In this document: positions 9,081-18,709 of the stretch, in pieces
Position numbering within the stretch: position 1 is the first letter of the stretch
Layout: each line of letters opens with the position of its first letter
Assembly: GCA_021819085.1 (NCBI GenBank)
Contig: JAKASJ010000003.1
Location: 99,272 to 163,271, forward strand
DNA length: 64,000 nucleotides
DNA from: Pseudomonadota bacterium
GTDB lineage: Bacteria; Pseudomonadota; Gammaproteobacteria; Acidiferrobacterales; UBA6901
Reading direction: 5' to 3'
Notes under the pieces: generated by a model
The model's database searches: none
Seen by the model: only the letters and a program-made list of their open reading frames with translations
Told to the model about the DNA's origin: nothing
Translations under genes and position numbers: made by a program

Positions 9081-10091
9081 ATGTCAATCAAAGTCGCTAT
9101 CAATGGCTATGGCCGAATCGGACGAAACGTGCTGCGTGCACTGTACGAGTCCGGCCGCAAGGATATCAAAATAGTTGCCATCAATGATCTCGGCAATGCC
9201 GAGACGAATGCCCACCTGACTCGTCATGACACGGTGCATGGAAAGTTTGCCGGTACGGTGAAGGTCGAGGGTGACCACATGATCGTCAACGGCGACAAGA
9301 TCCGGGTTTGTGCCGAACGTGATCCGGCAAAGCTCCCGTGGAAAGACCTTGGCGTTGACGTGGTGCTCGAGTGCACTGGAATTTTCCGCAACCGCAGCAA
9401 GTGCCAGCCGCACATCGCCGCCGGTGCCAAGAAGGTCATCATTTCCGCCCCGGCCGACAAGAACGAATGCGATGCCACCATCGTATACGGCGTGAACCAT
9501 AATGTGCTGAAGCGTGAAATGACCGTAATTTCGAATGCTTCATGCACCACCAACTGCCTGGCACCGCTGGTCAAGCCGCTGCACGACAAGCTCGGAATAG
9601 TCACCGGCCTGATGACCACGGTCCATTCATACACCAATGACCAGGTGCTGACCGACGTATACCACAGCGACCTTTATCGGGCCCGTGCCGCCGCGCATAA
9701 CATGATTCCGACCAAGACCGGTGCGGCGCAGGCAGTGGGCCTGGTTTTGCCGGACCTCGACGGAAAGCTCTCGGGGTTTGCGATCCGCGTTCCGACTATC
9801 AATGTGTCGGTCGTCGATCTGACGTTCATGGCGAAGCGTGATACCAGCAAGGACGAAGTCAATGCGATCCTCAAGAGCGCAAGCGAAACGGATCTGAAGG
9901 GCGTTCTGGCATATAATACCGAGCCGCTTGTGTCGAGCGATTTCAACCATACGACGGTTTCATCAACTTTCGACTCAACGCAGACCAAGGTCATCGGCAA
10001 TCTGGTCAAGGTTCTCTCCTGGTACGATAACGAATGGGGTTTCAGCAACCGCATGCTGGACACCACGGTTGCCCTGATGGGCGCGAAGTAA
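9081..10091 (+). CDS. gap: glyceraldehyde-3-phosphate dehydrogenase
   Basis: A 336-residue type I GAPDH that interconverts glyceraldehyde-3-P and 1,3-bisphosphoglycerate. It has the Rossmann motif [14 protein letters not shown], the catalytic Cys in [13 protein letters not shown] near residue 155, the substrate-binding His in [11 protein letters not shown], and the closing motif [17 protein letters not shown] versus NADP preference was not resolved. It lies between tkt and pgk in the same orientation, consistent with a role in CO2 fixation. A 10-bp perfect hairpin (10104-10131) separates it from pgk. Confidence 0.97.
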   Translation: MSIKVAINGYGRIGRNVLRALYESGRKDIKIVAINDLGNAETNAHLTRHDTVHGKFAGTVKVEGDHMIVNGDKIRVCAERDPAKLPWKDLGVDVVLECTGIFRNRSKCQPHIAAGAKKVIISAPADKNECDATIVYGVNHNVLKREMTVISNASCTTNCLAPLVKPLHDKLGIVTGLMTTVHSYTNDQVLTDVYHSDLYRARAAAHNMIPTKTGAAQAVGLVLPDLDGKLSGFAIRVPTINVSVVDLTFMAKRDTSKDEVNAILKSASETDLKGVLAYNTEPLVSSDFNHTTVSSTFDSTQTKVIGNLVKVLSWYDNEWGFSNRMLDTTVALMGAK

Positions 10092-10103
10092 GGTGTGACA
10101 GCC

Positions 10104-10131
10104 GGCGCAGGCGGCAATCGTCGCCTGCGCC
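10104..10131 (+). other. gap-pgk intergenic hairpin
   Basis: A perfect 10-bp inverted repeat (GGCGCAGGCG at 10104-10113, CGCCTGCGCC at 10122-10131) with an 8-nt loop, followed by AAATTGTTAT. The U content is too low for a confident terminator. It more likely attenuates transcription or protects or processes the gap-pgk mRNA. Confidence 0.55.
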
Positions 10132-10163
10132 AAATTGTTATCGACGCCAGGGGATATTTCGTC

Positions 10164-11345
10164 ATGTCCGTGATCAAACTTACCGATCTCGATCTCAAGG
10201 GTAAGCGCGTGCTGATCCGCTCAGACCTCAACGTGCCGGTGAAGGATGGCAAGGTGACGTCCGATGCGCGCATCGCGGCGTCGCTACCAACTTTCCGACA
10301 TTGCCTCAAGGCCGGAGCCAGGGTCATGGTGATGTCGCATCTGGGGCGTCCAACCGAGGGCGAATACAGCGAGGAAAACTCGCTGAAGCCCGTGGCACAG
10401 GATCTATCGAAGAAACTCGGCCAGCCGGTACGGCTTCTCAAGGACTGGATCAACGGCGGGTTCGACGTTGCGCCCGGAGAATTGGTGTTGCTGGAGAACG
10501 TTCGTTTCAACAAGGGCGAGAAGAAAAACGTCGACGAAACCGCGCGAAAGTATGCGGCGCTTTGTGACGTGTTCGTGATGGATGCGTTCGGTACCGCGCA
10601 CCGGGCCGAGGGTTCGACGCACGGGGTGGCAAAGTTCGCACCGATCGCCTGTGCCGGATTGCTGCTGGTGGAGGAGCTGGATGCGCTCAACAAGGCGCTT
10701 GCCGATCCCAAGCGGCCCATGGTCGCGATTGTCGGTGGGTCCAAGGTTTCCACAAAGCTCACTGTGCTGGAATCGCTATCCCAAAAAGTAGATCAGCTGG
10801 TAGTCGGTGGCGGTATTGCCAATACGTTTCTGGCCGCCTCTGGAAAGGTGATAGGCAAGTCGCTCGCCGAGACCGATCTCATTCCGACGGCGAAAAGTCT
10901 GATGGAGATGATGTCCAGGCGTGGCGCGAGGATCCCGATCGCGGTCGACGTGGTCGTCGGCAAAAAATTTGACGCAGGCGAACCGGCGGTGCTGAAGGAC
11001 GTCAACGAGGTTGCCGCTGACGACATGATTTTCGATATCGGTCCGAGGAGCGCGCAAGAACTGGTAGATATCATCATGAAGGCGGGCACGGTGGTGTGGA
11101 ACGGGCCTGTAGGCGTCTTCGAGTTCGATCAGTTCGGCGCCGGCACGAAGAAGATTGCTGAAGCCATTGCCAGTACCAAGGCATTCACGCTGGCGGGCGG
11201 TGGCGATACGATCGCGGCCATCCAGAAGTACGGCATCTATGACAAGGTTTCATACATTTCAACCGCAGGCGGCGCCTTTCTCGAGTTTCTCGAGGGCAAA
11301 AAGCTCCCGGCGGTCGCTATACTTGAAGAAAGGGCTAAGAATTGA
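10164..11345 (+). CDS. pgk: phosphoglycerate kinase
   Basis: A 393-residue kinase that phosphorylates 3-phosphoglycerate in the Calvin cycle direction. Motifs include [17 protein letters not shown] (substrate loop), [54 protein letters not shown], and the C-terminal nucleotide segment [16 protein letters not shown]...GGGDTIAAI. The start was set at ATG 10164 ([15 protein letters not shown]), with AGGGG about ten bases upstream. A longer in-frame start at 10095 adds an unconserved 23 residues that would cover the intergenic hairpin. Confidence 0.96.
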   Translation: MSVIKLTDLDLKGKRVLIRSDLNVPVKDGKVTSDARIAASLPTFRHCLKAGARVMVMSHLGRPTEGEYSEENSLKPVAQDLSKKLGQPVRLLKDWINGGFDVAPGELVLLENVRFNKGEKKNVDETARKYAALCDVFVMDAFGTAHRAEGSTHGVAKFAPIACAGLLLVEELDALNKALADPKRPMVAIVGGSKVSTKLTVLESLSQKVDQLVVGGGIANTFLAASGKVIGKSLAETDLIPTAKSLMEMMSRRGARIPIAVDVVVGKKFDAGEPAVLKDVNEVAADDMIFDIGPRSAQELVDIIMKAGTVVWNGPVGVFEFDQFGAGTKKIAEAIASTKAFTLAGGGDTIAAIQKYGIYDKVSYISTAGGAFLEFLEGKKLPAVAILEERAKN

Positions 11346-11358
11346 CGCACACGTCGTG

Positions 11359-11388
11359 AAGGCAAGCCGCACCTGCGGCTTGCCTTTC
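11359..11388 (+). terminator. probable intrinsic terminator/attenuator after pgk
   Basis: A perfect 13-bp inverted repeat (AAGGCAAGCCGCA at 11359-11371, TGCGGCTTGCCTT at 11374-11386) has only CC between the arms and ends in CTTTC. The strong stem supports termination but the U-tract is short, so readthrough into pyk is likely. Confidence 0.6.
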
Positions 11389-11428
11389 GACTCATCGGTC
11401 GCCTCTTTCCGGGCTGGCCAAGGAATAT

Positions 11429-12868
11429 ATGTTTAGACGAACGAAGATTGTTGCGACCCTGGGGCCTGCCACTGACGACCCGAAGGTGCTGGATAAGCTT
11501 ATTGAGGCCGGTGTCGATGTTGTTCGGTTAAACTTTTCCCACGGGATGGCGGAAACGCACATGCGCCGCGCGGAAGCCGCGCGCGAACGTGCCCAGGCCC
11601 ATGATCGCCAGGTTGGTGTGCTTGTGGACTTGCAGGGTCCGAAGATCCGCATAGGACGGTTCAAGGATGGGTCGATCCGCCTGGCAGAGGGTGATACCTT
11701 CACTATCGATGTCGATTGTCCGCTCGATCAGGGAGACCGGGAGCGGGTCGGTACGACCTACAAATTGTTGCCTGACGACGTGTCGCGCGGCTCGACCTTG
11801 CTGCTGGACGACGGCCGCATTGTGCTTTGGGTAGACCGAGTGTCGGGTAGCGAGGTGGTCTGTCGGGTGGTGGCCGGCGGTGAACTGTCCAACAACAAGG
11901 GAATCAACCGCCAGGGCGGAGGCCTGTCGGCTGCGGCGCTGACCGACAAGGACCGGGAGGACATCAAGGCTGCAGCCGCCATGCATGCGGACTATGTGGC
12001 GATTTCCTTTCCCCGCACTGCCAAGGACGTCGATGAGGCACGGGAGCTGCTGCGGGCTGCGGGCGGGCTCGGCGGCATCGTCGCCAAGATCGAGCGCGCC
12101 GAGGCGGTGAAGGCGATAGAGGAAATCATCCGCGCGTCCGATGCGGTCATGATTGCGCGTGGCGATCTGGGGGTGGAGATCGGAGATGCCGCGCTTCCGC
12201 CGGTCCAGAAACGCATAATAAAGCTCGCGCGCAAGATGAATCGCGTTGTAATTACCGCGACTCAGATGATGGAATCAATGATCGAGAATGCGATTCCCAC
12301 GCGTGCCGAGGTATCGGACGTGGCAAATGCCGTGTTGGACGGCACCGATGCTGTCATGCTTTCAGCCGAGACCGCTATGGGCAAGCACCCGGTAGAGGCT
12401 GTGGCCGCGATGGATCGCGTCTGCCGGGAGGCTGAAAAGCACGAAGATACCATTGTATTGGATCAGCGCATGGATCAGCACTTCAGCCGCATGGACGAAG
12501 CGATTGCACGCGCCACAATGTACGTGGCCAACCACCTGACGGTAAGAGCCATTGCAGCCTTGACCGAATCCGGGTCCACCGCGCTGTGGATGTCGCGCAT
12601 TAACTCTTCGGTCCCGATTTATGCCCTGACGCCGCACGTCGAGACGCGCCGTAAGGTCACACTTTACCGCGGCGTGTATCCCGTCGGTTTTGTCCTCACC
12701 TCCAAGGACCCCGCAGTTGTGATGCACGAGGCGGTCGACGAATTACGCCGTCGTGGGGCGGTACGCGACGGTGATCTTACGATACTCACTATCGGTGAGC
12801 CGCTGGCAAAACCCGGGGGGACGAACACCATGAAGATCGTGCGCGTCGGGGAACTGCATAAAGACTAG
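11429..12868 (+). CDS. pyk: pyruvate kinase
   Basis: A 479-residue enzyme making pyruvate and ATP from phosphoenolpyruvate and ADP. It drains fixed carbon from the cycle towards biosynthesis. Signature regions are RRTKIVATLGPATDDP at the N-terminus, LNFSHGMAETH, VDLQGPKIRIGRF, DYVAISFPRTAKDVDEA, IVAKIERAEAVKAIEEI (active-site segment near 220), MIARGDLGVEIG and VITATQMMESMI. The C-terminal allosteric domain is complete, ending MKIVRVGELHKD. It lies 83 bp after pgk, beyond a hairpin, so it may be partly separated from the upstream cbb genes. Confidence 0.96.
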   Translation: MFRRTKIVATLGPATDDPKVLDKLIEAGVDVVRLNFSHGMAETHMRRAEAARERAQAHDRQVGVLVDLQGPKIRIGRFKDGSIRLAEGDTFTIDVDCPLDQGDRERVGTTYKLLPDDVSRGSTLLLDDGRIVLWVDRVSGSEVVCRVVAGGELSNNKGINRQGGGLSAAALTDKDREDIKAAAAMHADYVAISFPRTAKDVDEARELLRAAGGLGGIVAKIERAEAVKAIEEIIRASDAVMIARGDLGVEIGDAALPPVQKRIIKLARKMNRVVITATQMMESMIENAIPTRAEVSDVANAVLDGTDAVMLSAETAMGKHPVEAVAAMDRVCREAEKHEDTIVLDQRMDQHFSRMDEAIARATMYVANHLTVRAIAALTESGSTALWMSRINSSVPIYALTPHVETRRKVTLYRGVYPVGFVLTSKDPAVVMHEAVDELRRRGAVRDGDLTILTIGEPLAKPGGTNTMKIVRVGELHKD

Positions 12869-13705
12869 TATTTGTCATGCGGTGTCGCCCGGGAAACGAT
12901 ACCGTAATTCGCGAGCGGCAATTGCTATCCCGACCCGTTGGCGGTTTGCCCGATGAATTATCATTTTCCGCTACTTTGTCGGAATATTTGCGGGACCCGG
13001 GCTGTCAGCGGTGCCTCAACCGGAACAGCGTGCGTTTCGGCCCCGCATTTGGTTTTTGCCGAAGTCGTCGCAAGCATCCCGGTGCCAGCTTCCGGACCAT
13101 CTCGCCGGCGGACTTATTACATTGGTGGCGGAAACCCCATGGGTACGTTCCGGTTTACTGCGAGGTGAACCCCGGACGGGATGGCGTTGTCCGCCTGCCT
13201 GTGTCCCGGTGGGTTCAGCCATGCCAGGGCCGGCCCAGATTAACCACACTTTCCCCGAATGAATTGGTGCATCGGCCGAGCTCCGCCGCAGCCAAGCCGC
13301 ACCCGGTCCGGATTTCGCACTGCTATTGACATGACAGGAATGGCGGGGCCTCGGGCAGATAGCGTGGACGCCGCAGGCGGATTATAATCCCCGCCAGTGA
13401 TTCCACGGCGGAGATGTCCGTTGGCGGACGACGGGCCGCAATCCCGGGCCGGACGGAAACCCACCGAAGCGAATTAGTGCATGGACGATGCGCGGCAGGG
13501 GAGGATGTCAAACACACGGCCGTAATGATAGGCTAGGCGCTCTCTTTTTTTGACCTCGGAAATCACGCCTTGATCACCTTGACCGCCCAGCGGCGGCCGA
13601 TGTGCAAAAACAATAATCGCCGAGGCGCCGAGAGGGCTCGCTGTTCCAAGCAGTTGAAATCCTGGGTTCGGTGACATTATTAAATTTCTTACGTAGGAGA
13701 TCGTC
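12869..13705 (+). other. 837-bp gap between pyk and fba
   Basis: No frame here shows family signatures, although one runs open for 150 codons from 12877. The region contains a TATAAT-bearing palindrome (13379-13390), a TTGACA at 13325-13330 with no good partner, and a run of seven T at about 13546-13552. It ends with an AT-rich stretch and the fba Shine-Dalgarno (TAGGAG at 13696-13701). It most likely holds the fba promoter and may hold an unrecognised RNA. Confidence 0.5.
13379..13390 (+). promoter_or_regulatory. palindromic TATAAT element
   Basis: GGATTATAATCC is a perfect 12-bp palindrome containing a consensus -10 hexamer. It is flanked by GGC on the left and CCGCC on the right, which extends the dyad imperfectly. 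There is no -35 match 16-18 bp upstream, so it could be an activator-dependent promoter or an operator. The position, 316 bp before fba, is unusual. Confidence 0.35.
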
Positions 13706-14770
13706 ATGGCTTTAGTTTCTCTGCGCCAACTGCTGGACCACGCCGCTGAGCACACATATGGCGTGCCTGCATTCAACGTAAATAACCTCGAGCAGATGCG
13801 TGCCATCATGGAAGCTGCGGCCGAGACCGACAGCCCCGTGATCGTGCAGGCATCAGCCGGTGCCCGCAAGTATGCCGGAGCACCGTTCCTGCGCCATCTG
13901 ATTCTGGCTGCCATCGAAGAGTGGCCCCAAATACCCGTGGTGATGCATCAGGATCATGGTGCCAGCCCGGCCGTCTGTCAGCGCTCGATCCAGCTCGGCT
14001 TTTCCTCGGTGATGATGGACGGATCGCTCAAGGAAGACATGAAGACGCCGGCGACTTACGAATATAACGTCGACGTGACCAAGCGGGTGGTAGACATGGC
14101 CCATGCCTGCGGTGTTTCCGTAGAGGGCGAGCTCGGCTGTCTCGGCAGTCTTGAAACCGGCATGGCGGGGGAGGAGGATGGTTCCGGTGCCGAGGGCAAG
14201 CTTGACCATAGCCAGCTCCTGACCGACCCTGACCAGGCAGCGGATTTCGTGAAGAAGACGAAGGTGGATGCGCTGGCGATTGCGATCGGAACCAGCCATG
14301 GTGCCTATAAGTTCACGCGTCCTCCTACCGGCGAGATTCTCGCCATTGAACGCATCAAGCAGATCCACAAGCGTATCCCTACTACGCACCTGGTGATGCA
14401 TGGATCGAGCTCCGTGCCGCAGGATTGGCTCAAGATGATCAACAGCTACGGCGGCGATATGGGGCAGACCTACGGCGTTCCGGTCGAGGAGATTCAGCAG
14501 GGCATCAAACATGGCGTGCGCAAGGTCAATATCGACACGGATCTGCGTATGGCGTCCACCGGGGCTGTGCGCAAATTTCTGGCGGAAAACAAGAAGGAAT
14601 TCGATCCACGCAAGTGGCTCGCAGCGGCAACCAAGGGCATGAAGGAGATCTGCAGACTTCGCTACGAGGCTTTCGGCTGTGCCGGTCAGGCTTCGAAAAT
14701 CAAGGTGATCAGCCTAGAAGCCATGACCAAGCGCTACGACAAGGGCGAGCTCGACCCGCGCGTGAATTGA
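13706..14770 (+). CDS. fba: class II fructose-bisphosphate aldolase (Calvin type)
   Basis: A 354-residue zinc-dependent aldolase that joins dihydroxyacetone-P with glyceraldehyde-3-P or erythrose-4-P. Motifs are [21 protein letters not shown] near residue 16-38, the catalytic/zinc region [10 protein letters not shown] near 82, [14 protein letters not shown] near 143, and [12 protein letters not shown] plus [10 protein letters not shown] (zinc His). The C-terminus [15 protein letters not shown] is typical of the CbbA/Fda group of autotrophs. The start ATG 13706 has TAGGAG upstream. A strong intrinsic terminator follows at 14843-14876. Confidence 0.96.
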   Translation: MALVSLRQLLDHAAEHTYGVPAFNVNNLEQMRAIMEAAAETDSPVIVQASAGARKYAGAPFLRHLILAAIEEWPQIPVVMHQDHGASPAVCQRSIQLGFSSVMMDGSLKEDMKTPATYEYNVDVTKRVVDMAHACGVSVEGELGCLGSLETGMAGEEDGSGAEGKLDHSQLLTDPDQAADFVKKTKVDALAIAIGTSHGAYKFTRPPTGEILAIERIKQIHKRIPTTHLVMHGSSSVPQDWLKMINSYGGDMGQTYGVPVEEIQQGIKHGVRKVNIDTDLRMASTGAVRKFLAENKKEFDPRKWLAAATKGMKEICRLRYEAFGCAGQASKIKVISLEAMTKRYDKGELDPRVN

Positions 14771-14842
14771 CGACCGGGCCCCGGTTTGGGTCGGGCCGAC
14801 AGCAGGTCCGGCTGTAAACCCGGGAAACGAGGTCTCCGGAAA

Positions 14843-14876
14843 GAGGGGCGGCGAAGGGCCGCCCCTTTTTTATTTT
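14843..14876 (+). terminator. intrinsic terminator after fba
   Basis: A perfect GC stem (GGGGCGGC with GCCGCCCC around a 5-nt loop) is followed by TTTTTTATTTT. This is the clearest Rho-independent terminator in the window and marks the end of the tkt-fba block. Confidence 0.92.
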
Positions 14877-14964
14877 GTTCGTTCCTCGAGGAGACCCGGT
14901 TAGCGGAGCAGGTGCTTGGTTCCGGAATTTGCATCACACCGTGCGCAGGCCTATTTTTACGTTT

Positions 14965-15357
14965 ATGGACTACTGGAAATATCCCTGTCCGTGCTGTGGC
15001 TATCAGGTTTTCCGCCAGCAGCCGGGCAATCACGAAAAATGTCCGATTTGCCTGTGGGAAGACGACCTCGCGCAGCTGCGTTTTCCGCGCATGCCGGGCA
15101 GTTCCAACAGGGTTTCTCTTGAGCAGGCCCAGCACAATTACGCGTCCTTCGGCACGGCCGAGCGCCGCAATATCGGCGGTGCGCGAGGTCCGTTGGAAGG
15201 AGAAGCGCGCGATGAGTCTTGGCGCCCGATCGATCCATCACGCGACAACGTGGAAGAGCCGCGGCATGGCGTGAATTACGCGGATTCCTATCCGCTAGCC
15301 GACACCACAGTGCTTTATTACTGGCGTTCGACCTATTGGCGGCGCTTGGCGAGCTGA
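14965..15357 (+). CDS. CPCC-family cysteine-rich protein
   Basis: A 130-residue soluble protein with an N-terminal zinc-ribbon-like CPCC domain: YPCPCCGYQVF (residues 6-16) and HEKCPICLWEDD (about 23-34). These supply four or five cysteines for metal binding. The rest (NRVSLEQAQHNYASFGTAE) matches the usual CPCC-domain tail. The family has no assigned function. ATG 14965 was chosen because it places the cysteine domain directly at the N-terminus; a longer frame from 14875 would read out of the fba terminator. It converges on cbbR. Confidence 0.8.
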   Translation: MDYWKYPCPCCGYQVFRQQPGNHEKCPICLWEDDLAQLRFPRMPGSSNRVSLEQAQHNYASFGTAERRNIGGARGPLEGEARDESWRPIDPSRDNVEEPRHGVNYADSYPLADTTVLYYWRSTYWRRLAS

Positions 15358-15485
15358 TGACGCCCGCGGTGATGCGGAACGAGCGGAGAGTTTCCGTTTT
15401 CTCCGGTGCACAGCGCAAAATCCGCCACGTGCCCCAGTCCGGGACGTTCTCTGCGGCTGTCCGAGTGCGTCGTCGTTAAGCTTTT

Positions 15486-16370
15486 TTAGGTGTCAGTCAG
15501 CAGAAAGCGCTTGAATGCCTCGGCTGCCGCCGGGAGCCGTTTGCCATGACGGTGTACGATATACCAGTGCCGCATGATCGGAAATTCAGCAACCTGGAGA
15601 ATGATCAGACGCTTCAGGGTTAGTTCCTGTTCGATCGTGGCACGCGACAGCAGGCCAAGACCGAGACCGGCCTGCACGCTCTGTTTGATCGCCTCGTTGC
15701 TGCCGACCTCCATTCCGGTTTTCAGGCGAATCCCTCTTTCGCTGAAGAACCGCTCCATTGCGATCCGGGTCCCGGACCCCGGCTCGCGAACGAGAAAGGT
15801 TTCCTCTTGAAGCCGCTTGAGTGGCACACTTTTGCCGCGTGCAAGTGAATGGCCCGGCGGCGCCACTACGACCAGAGGGTTTTCCATGAACGCCTGCGCG
15901 TCGACATCGAGGCTGGCAGGCGGCTGTCCCATGATTACGAGATCCACGGTGTTGTCGCTGAGCTGGCCGATCAGGGTTTCGCGATTGGTTACGTCGAGGC
16001 TCACGGTGACGCCCGGATAACGCTTGTGGAACGTGGCGAGCAGATTGGGCACGAAGTAGTTGGCAGTGGAAGCAACGGATATCCGCAGCCTGCCGCTGTT
16101 CAGGCCCTTTAAGTCAGCGAGCAGGGTCTCCATTTCGTCCAGCTGTTGGGCGACCGACCGGCTGTACTGGTAAACCTCGCGCCCCGCCTCGGTGAGATGG
16201 ACGCGCTTGCCAAGTCGTTCGAACAATGGCACGCCGAGCTGTCGCTCGAGCTGTCGCACCTGCATGGATACCGCCGGCTGGCTGAGAAACAATTCAGCGG
16301 CCGCACGCGTGTAACTGAGGTTGCGCGCAACCGATTCGAAAACCTTCATTTGGCGCAGGGTAATATTCAT
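15486..16370 (-). CDS. cbbR: LysR-type regulator of CO2 fixation
   Basis: A 294-residue LysR-type activator. The N-terminal winged helix-turn-helix (about residues 1-60) reads LRQMKVFESVARNLSYTRAAAELFLSQPAVSMQVRQLE. The C-terminal effector domain (about 90-294) includes VASTANYFVPNLLATFHKRYPGV and LGLGLLSRATIEQEL, as in CbbR proteins. It is divergent from cbbL, the classic CbbR arrangement, and should bind the 237-bp spacer. Its ATG (16368-16370) is embedded in one arm of a 9-bp inverted repeat, which suggests autoregulation. Known CbbR proteins respond to RuBP, PEP or NADPH; the ligand here is unknown. Confidence 0.93.
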   Translation of the reverse strand: MNITLRQMKVFESVARNLSYTRAAAELFLSQPAVSMQVRQLERQLGVPLFERLGKRVHLTEAGREVYQYSRSVAQQLDEMETLLADLKGLNSGRLRISVASTANYFVPNLLATFHKRYPGVTVSLDVTNRETLIGQLSDNTVDLVIMGQPPASLDVDAQAFMENPLVVVAPPGHSLARGKSVPLKRLQEETFLVREPGSGTRIAMERFFSERGIRLKTGMEVGSNEAIKQSVQAGLGLGLLSRATIEQELTLKRLIILQVAEFPIMRHWYIVHRHGKRLPAAAEAFKRFLLTDT

Positions 16371-16607
16371 AAGTAAAACCTTATCGTTACAATCATAAAT
16401 ATTTAATATTACTTATGCAAGTCTTTCGATATCCTTACATTGCATAGCAGTTCTGCCCTCAACCGCAGGACCCGGCAAAAGATAGGATTTCCAGTACGGG
16501 TATACCGCCGGGCATGGCAGTAGAATGGGAACAGAGCTTGGTGGACTGTACGCACGGCGCCGGGCCAGATCCCGGACCCCAAACAGAATCACAGGAGTAA
16601 TGAGACG
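16368..16607 (+). promoter_or_regulatory. cbbR/cbbL divergent regulatory region
   Basis: The spacer carries an AT-rich block (16361-16420) unlike the GC-rich surroundings. It includes a perfect 9-bp inverted repeat, CATAAGTAA (16368-16376) and TTACTTATG (16409-16417), plus several T-N11-A type LysR half-sites such as TTATCGTTACAATCATAA. A weak promoter for cbbL may use TTATGC (16413-16418) and TACATT (16436-16441) with a 17-bp spacer. The leader to cbbL is then about 160 nt long. The cbbL Shine-Dalgarno is AGGAG at 16592-16596. Confidence 0.6.
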
Positions 16608-18035
16608 ATGTCAGGCAAAGTGAAAAGTTACAAAGCGGGAGTCAAGGAATACCGCGAAACGTACTGGATGCCGGAATACAAGCCGAACGACACCGATCTG
16701 CTGGCTTGCTTCAAGATTACCCCGCAGTCAGGCGTGCCCCGTGAGGAGGCCGCCGCCGCGGTGGCCGCGGAGTCTTCCACCGGCACCTGGACAACGGTTT
16801 GGACGGATCTTCTGACGGACCTCGACTACTACAAGGGCCGGGCGTATCGCATTGAGGACGTTCCGGGCGACGACACCTGCTTTTATGCGTTCGTTGCCTA
16901 CCCCATCGACCTGTTCGAGGAAGGCTCGGTCGTCAATGTGTTCACCTCGCTGGTGGGCAATGTCTTCGGTTTCAAGGCCATCCGCGCGCTGCGTCTCGAG
17001 GACGTCCGTTTCCCGATCGCCTATGTAAAGACCTGTGGTGGCCCGCCGCAGGGTATCCAGGTCGAACGCGATATCATGAACAAGTACGGCCGTCCGCTGC
17101 TGGGCTGTACCATCAAGCCCAAGCTCGGACTGTCGGCCAAGAACTATGGCCGTGCGGTCTACGAGTGTCTGCGAGGCGGTCTGGACTTCACCAAAGATGA
17201 CGAGAACGTCAATAGCCAGCCGTTCATGCGCTGGCGGCAGCGCTTCGACTTCGTCATGGAGGCGATTCACAAGGCCGAAGTGGAGACCGGTGAGCGCAAG
17301 GGTCATTATCTGAACGTCACTGCTCCGACCCCGGAAGAAATGTACAAGCGAGCCGAACATGCCAAGGAGATCGGTGCGCCTATTATCATGCACGATTACA
17401 TCACTGGCGGCTTCTGTGCCAATACCGGTCTGGCCAACTGGTGTCGCGACAATGGCATGCTGTTGCATATCCATCGCGCCATGCATGCGGTGCTTGACCG
17501 TAATCCCCACCATGGAATCCACTTCCGCGTGTTGACCAAGATCCTGCGTCTTTCCGGAGGTGACCATCTGCACACGGGTACCGTGGTGGGCAAACTCGAA
17601 GGTGATCGCGCTTCGACGCTCGGCTGGATCGACATGCTGCGGGAGAAGTTCATCAAGGAAGACCGCAGCCGCGGCATATTTTTCGATCAGGACTGGGGAT
17701 CCATGCCCGGCGCCTTTGCCGTCGCATCCGGCGGAATTCATGTTTGGCACATGCCGGCGTTGGTAACTATCTTCGGCGATGATGCAGTGCTGCAGTTCGG
17801 TGGCGGCACGCTTGGCCACCCGTGGGGCAATGCTGCCGGAGCGGCAGCCAACCGGGTTGCGCTTGAGGCCTGTGTGGAGGCACGCAACCAGGGCATTCCC
17901 ATCGAGAAGGAAGGCAAGGCCGTTCTCACCAAGGCCGCGCAATCGAGCCCCGAGCTCAAAGTCGCGATGGAAACATGGAAGGAGATCAAGTTTGAGTTTG
18001 ACACCGTCGACAAGCTGGATGTAGTGCACAAATAA
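16608..18035 (+). CDS. cbbL: form I RuBisCO large subunit
   Basis: A 475-residue RuBisCO large chain that carboxylates ribulose-1,5-bisphosphate in an L8S8 enzyme. Active-site segments are complete: [53 protein letters not shown] (carbamylated Lys196), [14 protein letters not shown], loop 6 [10 protein letters not shown] (Lys329) and [10 protein letters not shown]. Sequence and length fit the proteobacterial green-like form IA group. The downstream cbbS-cbbQ-cbbO order points to the non-carboxysomal IAq type; no carboxysome shell gene is visible. The spacer to cbbS contains a long hairpin. Confidence 0.98.
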   Translation: MSGKVKSYKAGVKEYRETYWMPEYKPNDTDLLACFKITPQSGVPREEAAAAVAAESSTGTWTTVWTDLLTDLDYYKGRAYRIEDVPGDDTCFYAFVAYPIDLFEEGSVVNVFTSLVGNVFGFKAIRALRLEDVRFPIAYVKTCGGPPQGIQVERDIMNKYGRPLLGCTIKPKLGLSAKNYGRAVYECLRGGLDFTKDDENVNSQPFMRWRQRFDFVMEAIHKAEVETGERKGHYLNVTAPTPEEMYKRAEHAKEIGAPIIMHDYITGGFCANTGLANWCRDNGMLLHIHRAMHAVLDRNPHHGIHFRVLTKILRLSGGDHLHTGTVVGKLEGDRASTLGWIDMLREKFIKEDRSRGIFFDQDWGSMPGAFAVASGGIHVWHMPALVTIFGDDAVLQFGGGTLGHPWGNAAGAAANRVALEACVEARNQGIPIEKEGKAVLTKAAQSSPELKVAMETWKEIKFEFDTVDKLDVVHK

Positions 18036-18040
18036 GGCCC

Positions 18041-18096
18041 GCGGGCGGGACCGGAGCAGTAAACGCGGAACGATTCCGCGGCAAGGCCCCGCCCGC
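18041..18096 (+). other. cbbL-cbbS intergenic stem-loop
   Basis: GCGGGCGGGACC (18041-18052) pairs with GGCCCCGCCCGC (18085-18096) with one G-U-type exception. Inside lies a second perfect hairpin, CGCGGAA (18064-18070) with TTCCGCG (18074-18080). There is no U-tract. This two-tiered GC-rich structure in the L-S spacer probably stabilises the cbbL message or tunes the L:S expression ratio. Confidence 0.6.
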
Positions 18097-18159
18097 CGGT
18101 TTGGTGCGCAACCGGCGAAGCTACGAAACCTGACTGAACACTGAATTGGAGCAAGCAAC

Positions 18160-18519
18160 GTGAGCGAAATGCAAGACTACAAGTCGAGCCTGAACGATGT
18201 CTCTAGCCGCAAGTTCGAGACTTTCTCGTATCTGCCGGCGATGAGCGCCGAAGAGATCCGCAAGCAGGTTGAATATATCGTCAAGCGCGGATGGAACCCG
18301 GCTATCGAGCATACCGAGCCGGAAAATTCCTTTGGCCATTACTGGTACATGTGGAAACTGCCGATGTTCGGCGAGACGGATGTTGATCGGATTCTGGCCG
18401 AAGCGGACGCCTGCCACAAGGCGCATCCCGGCAACCATGTGCGGTTGGTAGGCTACGACAATTACAAGCAGTCGCAGGGCGCTGCGATGGTCATTTTCCG
18501 CGGCAGGATCAAGGCCTGA
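18160..18519 (+). CDS. cbbS: form I RuBisCO small subunit
   Basis: The 119-residue small chain of the L8S8 enzyme. It begins [26 protein letters not shown], followed by [22 protein letters not shown] and [14 protein letters not shown], all characteristic of proteobacterial CbbS. The start is GTG 18160; an internal ATG at 18169 would remove three residues. It lies 124 bp after cbbL across a stem-loop. A second stem-loop follows (18521-18562) before cbbQ, so structural and activase genes can be expressed at different levels. Confidence 0.97.
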   Translation: MSEMQDYKSSLNDVSSRKFETFSYLPAMSAEEIRKQVEYIVKRGWNPAIEHTEPENSFGHYWYMWKLPMFGETDVDRILAEADACHKAHPGNHVRLVGYDNYKQSQGAAMVIFRGRIKA

Positions 18520-18520
18520 G

Positions 18521-18562
18521 CATCGCCTGCATGCAGTGCCGTTCTGACCGCAGCAGGCGATG
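18521..18562 (+). terminator. stem-loop after cbbS (attenuator candidate)
   Basis: A perfect 10-bp inverted repeat (CATCGCCTGC at 18521-18530, GCAGGCGATG at 18553-18562) with a 22-nt loop begins one base after the cbbS stop codon. The following GTACCTTCC lacks a U-run. A partial terminator or RNA-end-protecting hairpin separating cbbLS from cbbQO is the likely role. Confidence 0.5.
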
Positions 18563-18709
18563 GTACCTTCCCCGGGTGCAGAAGGCGCACTCGGTCTTGC
18601 GTGCTTCGGGGGCATCTTGTCCGGTGCGGTGCCCCGTTGTGTGGCGGGATCCGGGGCTGCCGGCCAGTGGACGGTTGCCGGCCGTTTAGAGGTATCGAGG
18701 TAAGGAAAT

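Noticed and set aside
9674-10762. A 362-codon minus-strand frame spanning gap and pgk
   Set aside because: It is a shadow of two certain genes, is rich in Ser/Arg/Leu as typical of antisense GC-rich frames, and has no recognisable domain.
12877-13329. A 150-codon frame in the pyk-fba gap
   Set aside because: No signature, no credible ribosome-binding site and no operon context; treated as non-coding.
16728-18158. A 476-codon open frame on the minus strand across cbbL and beyond
   Set aside because: It is antisense to a complete RuBisCO large subunit; its composition mirrors the high-GC codon bias of cbbL and it shows no family motif.
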